From positions 1 to 5,764 of the forward strand of contig CAYTUX010000092.1 in assembly GCA_964441455.1 (NCBI GenBank): 5,764 nt of DNA, in the 5' to 3' direction. Every line of letters begins with the position of its first letter. Within the stretch, counting starts at the first letter, position 1. This stretch comes from JAQICX01 sp964441455 (GTDB taxonomy: Bacteria; Verrucomicrobiota; Kiritimatiellia; JAQICX01). The position numbers were made by a program, and so were the translations under genes. A model generated the notes under the pieces. That model did no database searches, was not told the DNA's origin, and saw only the letters and a program-made list of their open reading frames with translations. This document shows positions 5,303 to 5,764 of the stretch, piece after piece.

Positions 5303-5337
5303 CAACCGAAAAATTAAGATCCCTGTTTTTCTGGTTG
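5303..5337. other. 11-bp hairpin after the small ORF
   Basis: CAACCGAAAAA (5303-5313) pairs with TTTTTCTGGTTG (5326-5337) with one bulged T and a 12-nt loop. Its right strand is part of the 19-bp direct repeat. On the minus strand it lies directly after the stop codon of the small ORF at 5340-5420, but it lacks a following T-run. Confidence 0.45.
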
Positions 5338-5340
5338 AAT
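5322..5340 (+). repeat. 19-bp direct repeat, right copy
   Basis: The copy runs CCT, G, then TTTTTCTGGTTGAAT, matching 5048-5066 at 18 of 19 positions. The copies start 274 bp apart and enclose element B. They could be substrates for slippage or recombination, or traces of an insertion. Confidence 0.75.
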
Positions 5341-5420
5341 TATTTATTGAGATTTGAAAAGATGTCCGCCGGGGTCAGTGATACCAGCTCTGCTTCACGA
5401 TCAATGTAACTATTTATCAT
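5340..5420 (-). CDS. Small ORF, 26 residues, possible small protein or gene remnant
   Basis: ATG at 5420-5418 runs 26 codons to TAA at 5342-5340. It starts MINSYIDREAEL and ends SNLNK. GGAAG at 5431-5427 lies 6 nt before the ATG and is the best Shine-Dalgarno-like site in the window. An in-frame TAA just upstream fixes the start. The central codons (GAG CTG GTA TCA CTG ACC CCG GCG GAC ATC) are more gene-like than the AT-rich flanks. It follows the partial gene at 5486-5764 by 65 nt on the same strand and might be cotranscribed. There is no signal peptide, and I recognise no family. It could equally be the surviving tail of a decayed gene. Confidence 0.3.
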   Translation of the reverse strand: MINSYIDREAELVSLTPADIFSNLNK

Positions 5421-5485
5421 ATTTTACTTCCAATCTTGCAATAGCATAATTAATTGTTTTTTCGTTACTCAATACTCCTCATTTC

Positions 5486-5764
5486 TTAACCACTCAGATA
5501 GAATGCATAGAGCTCTGTCGTGCGGGCTGCATAGAGTTCTCCAATAGTCAGGCGAACGCCTTCAACCGACTGCCGGACCGGAATTTTAGACTGACGCAGA
5601 TAGTTCTCGGTGGTCGCGTAGAACTCCTCCCAAGAGCCATTCTTCTTTACTTCAATCCTAAAGGTGCGGGGCATATTGGGAGGCAGATCCTGAGGTGTGG
5701 ATGGGTGCTTGAAGCCCCTCTCCATGTTGCTGTCGAAAACCAAAGTGATTTGATCAACCCTTTG
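5486..5764 (-). CDS. C-terminal part of a larger gene, probably an FAD-dependent oxidoreductase (partial)
   Basis: The frame is open from the window edge to TAA at 5488-5486, giving the last 92 residues; the true start is outside the window. The pattern ITLVFDSN (fragment residues 6-13), RTFRIEVKKNGSW (about 33-45), then ENYLRQ (about 53-58) and VEGVRLTI (about 67-74) suggests a galactose-binding-like beta-sandwich. It resembles the C-terminal domain I remember on FAD-dependent oxidoreductases (FAD_oxidored type) of Lentisphaerota and Planctomycetota, which have a similar 'LtFDs...NyqR' pattern. No catalytic residue or FAD site is in view, so the enzyme name is a guess; a glycoside hydrolase or other protein with an F5/8-type C-domain is an alternative. 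The DNA is clearly more GC-rich than the rest of the window. Confidence 0.5.
   Translation of the reverse strand, partial: QRVDQITLVFDSNMERGFKHPSTPQDLPPNMPRTFRIEVKKNGSWEEFYATTENYLRQSKIPVRQSVEGVRLTIGELYAARTTELYAFYLSG

Overview
The window looks like an accessory, intergenic-rich stretch of a Gram-negative bacterial genome. It encodes an outer-membrane TonB-dependent receptor with a signal peptide, and it is AT-rich except at its right edge. The short-word intergenic repeats on the left and the kind of FAD-oxidoreductase C-terminus at the right edge remind me of PVC-superphylum genomes (Lentisphaerota/Kiritimatiellota). That is recall, not proof, and the phylum call is tentative.

Layout: bases 1-754 carry no convincing gene. 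They are a mosaic of short degenerate tandem arrays (7-, 9-, 10- and 18-bp periods) and small hairpins. Bases 825-1796 (+) encode an HTH/WYL-domain transcriptional regulator. Bases 1797-2572 are gene-free but rich in structure: a 238-bp element (1892-2129) that folds as a three-way junction with complementary ends, an IS-end-like hairpin (2213-2265), a two-arm inverted-repeat element A (2289-2408) and a GC-rich hairpin (2439-2459). Bases 2688-4682 (-) encode a BtuB-like TonB-dependent receptor, followed by a strong intrinsic terminator (2573-2606).

Upstream of the receptor gene, on its own strand, lies a cobalamin riboswitch (about 4847-4968) with a candidate promoter just before it. The riboswitch has a recognisable core, a B12 box and a 5-bp L5-L13 kissing loop. 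This identifies the receptor as a corrinoid importer better than its protein sequence alone does. Between riboswitch and start codon, a hairpin loop carries a 9-nt stretch complementary to the receptor's ribosome-binding site, which gives a plausible expression platform.

Further right is element B (5076-5211), a tight three-way junction. It shares both of its arms with element A, but in the opposite order. It is flanked by a 19-bp imperfect direct repeat. Beyond it are a small ORF (5340-5420, -) with its own Shine-Dalgarno-like sequence, and the C-terminal end of a larger minus-strand gene that runs off the window (5486-5764), probably an FAD-dependent oxidoreductase.

The best candidates for undescribed biology are the 1892-2129 structured element, the A/B pair with swapped arms, and the riboswitch leader with its proposed loop-to-RBS pairing.
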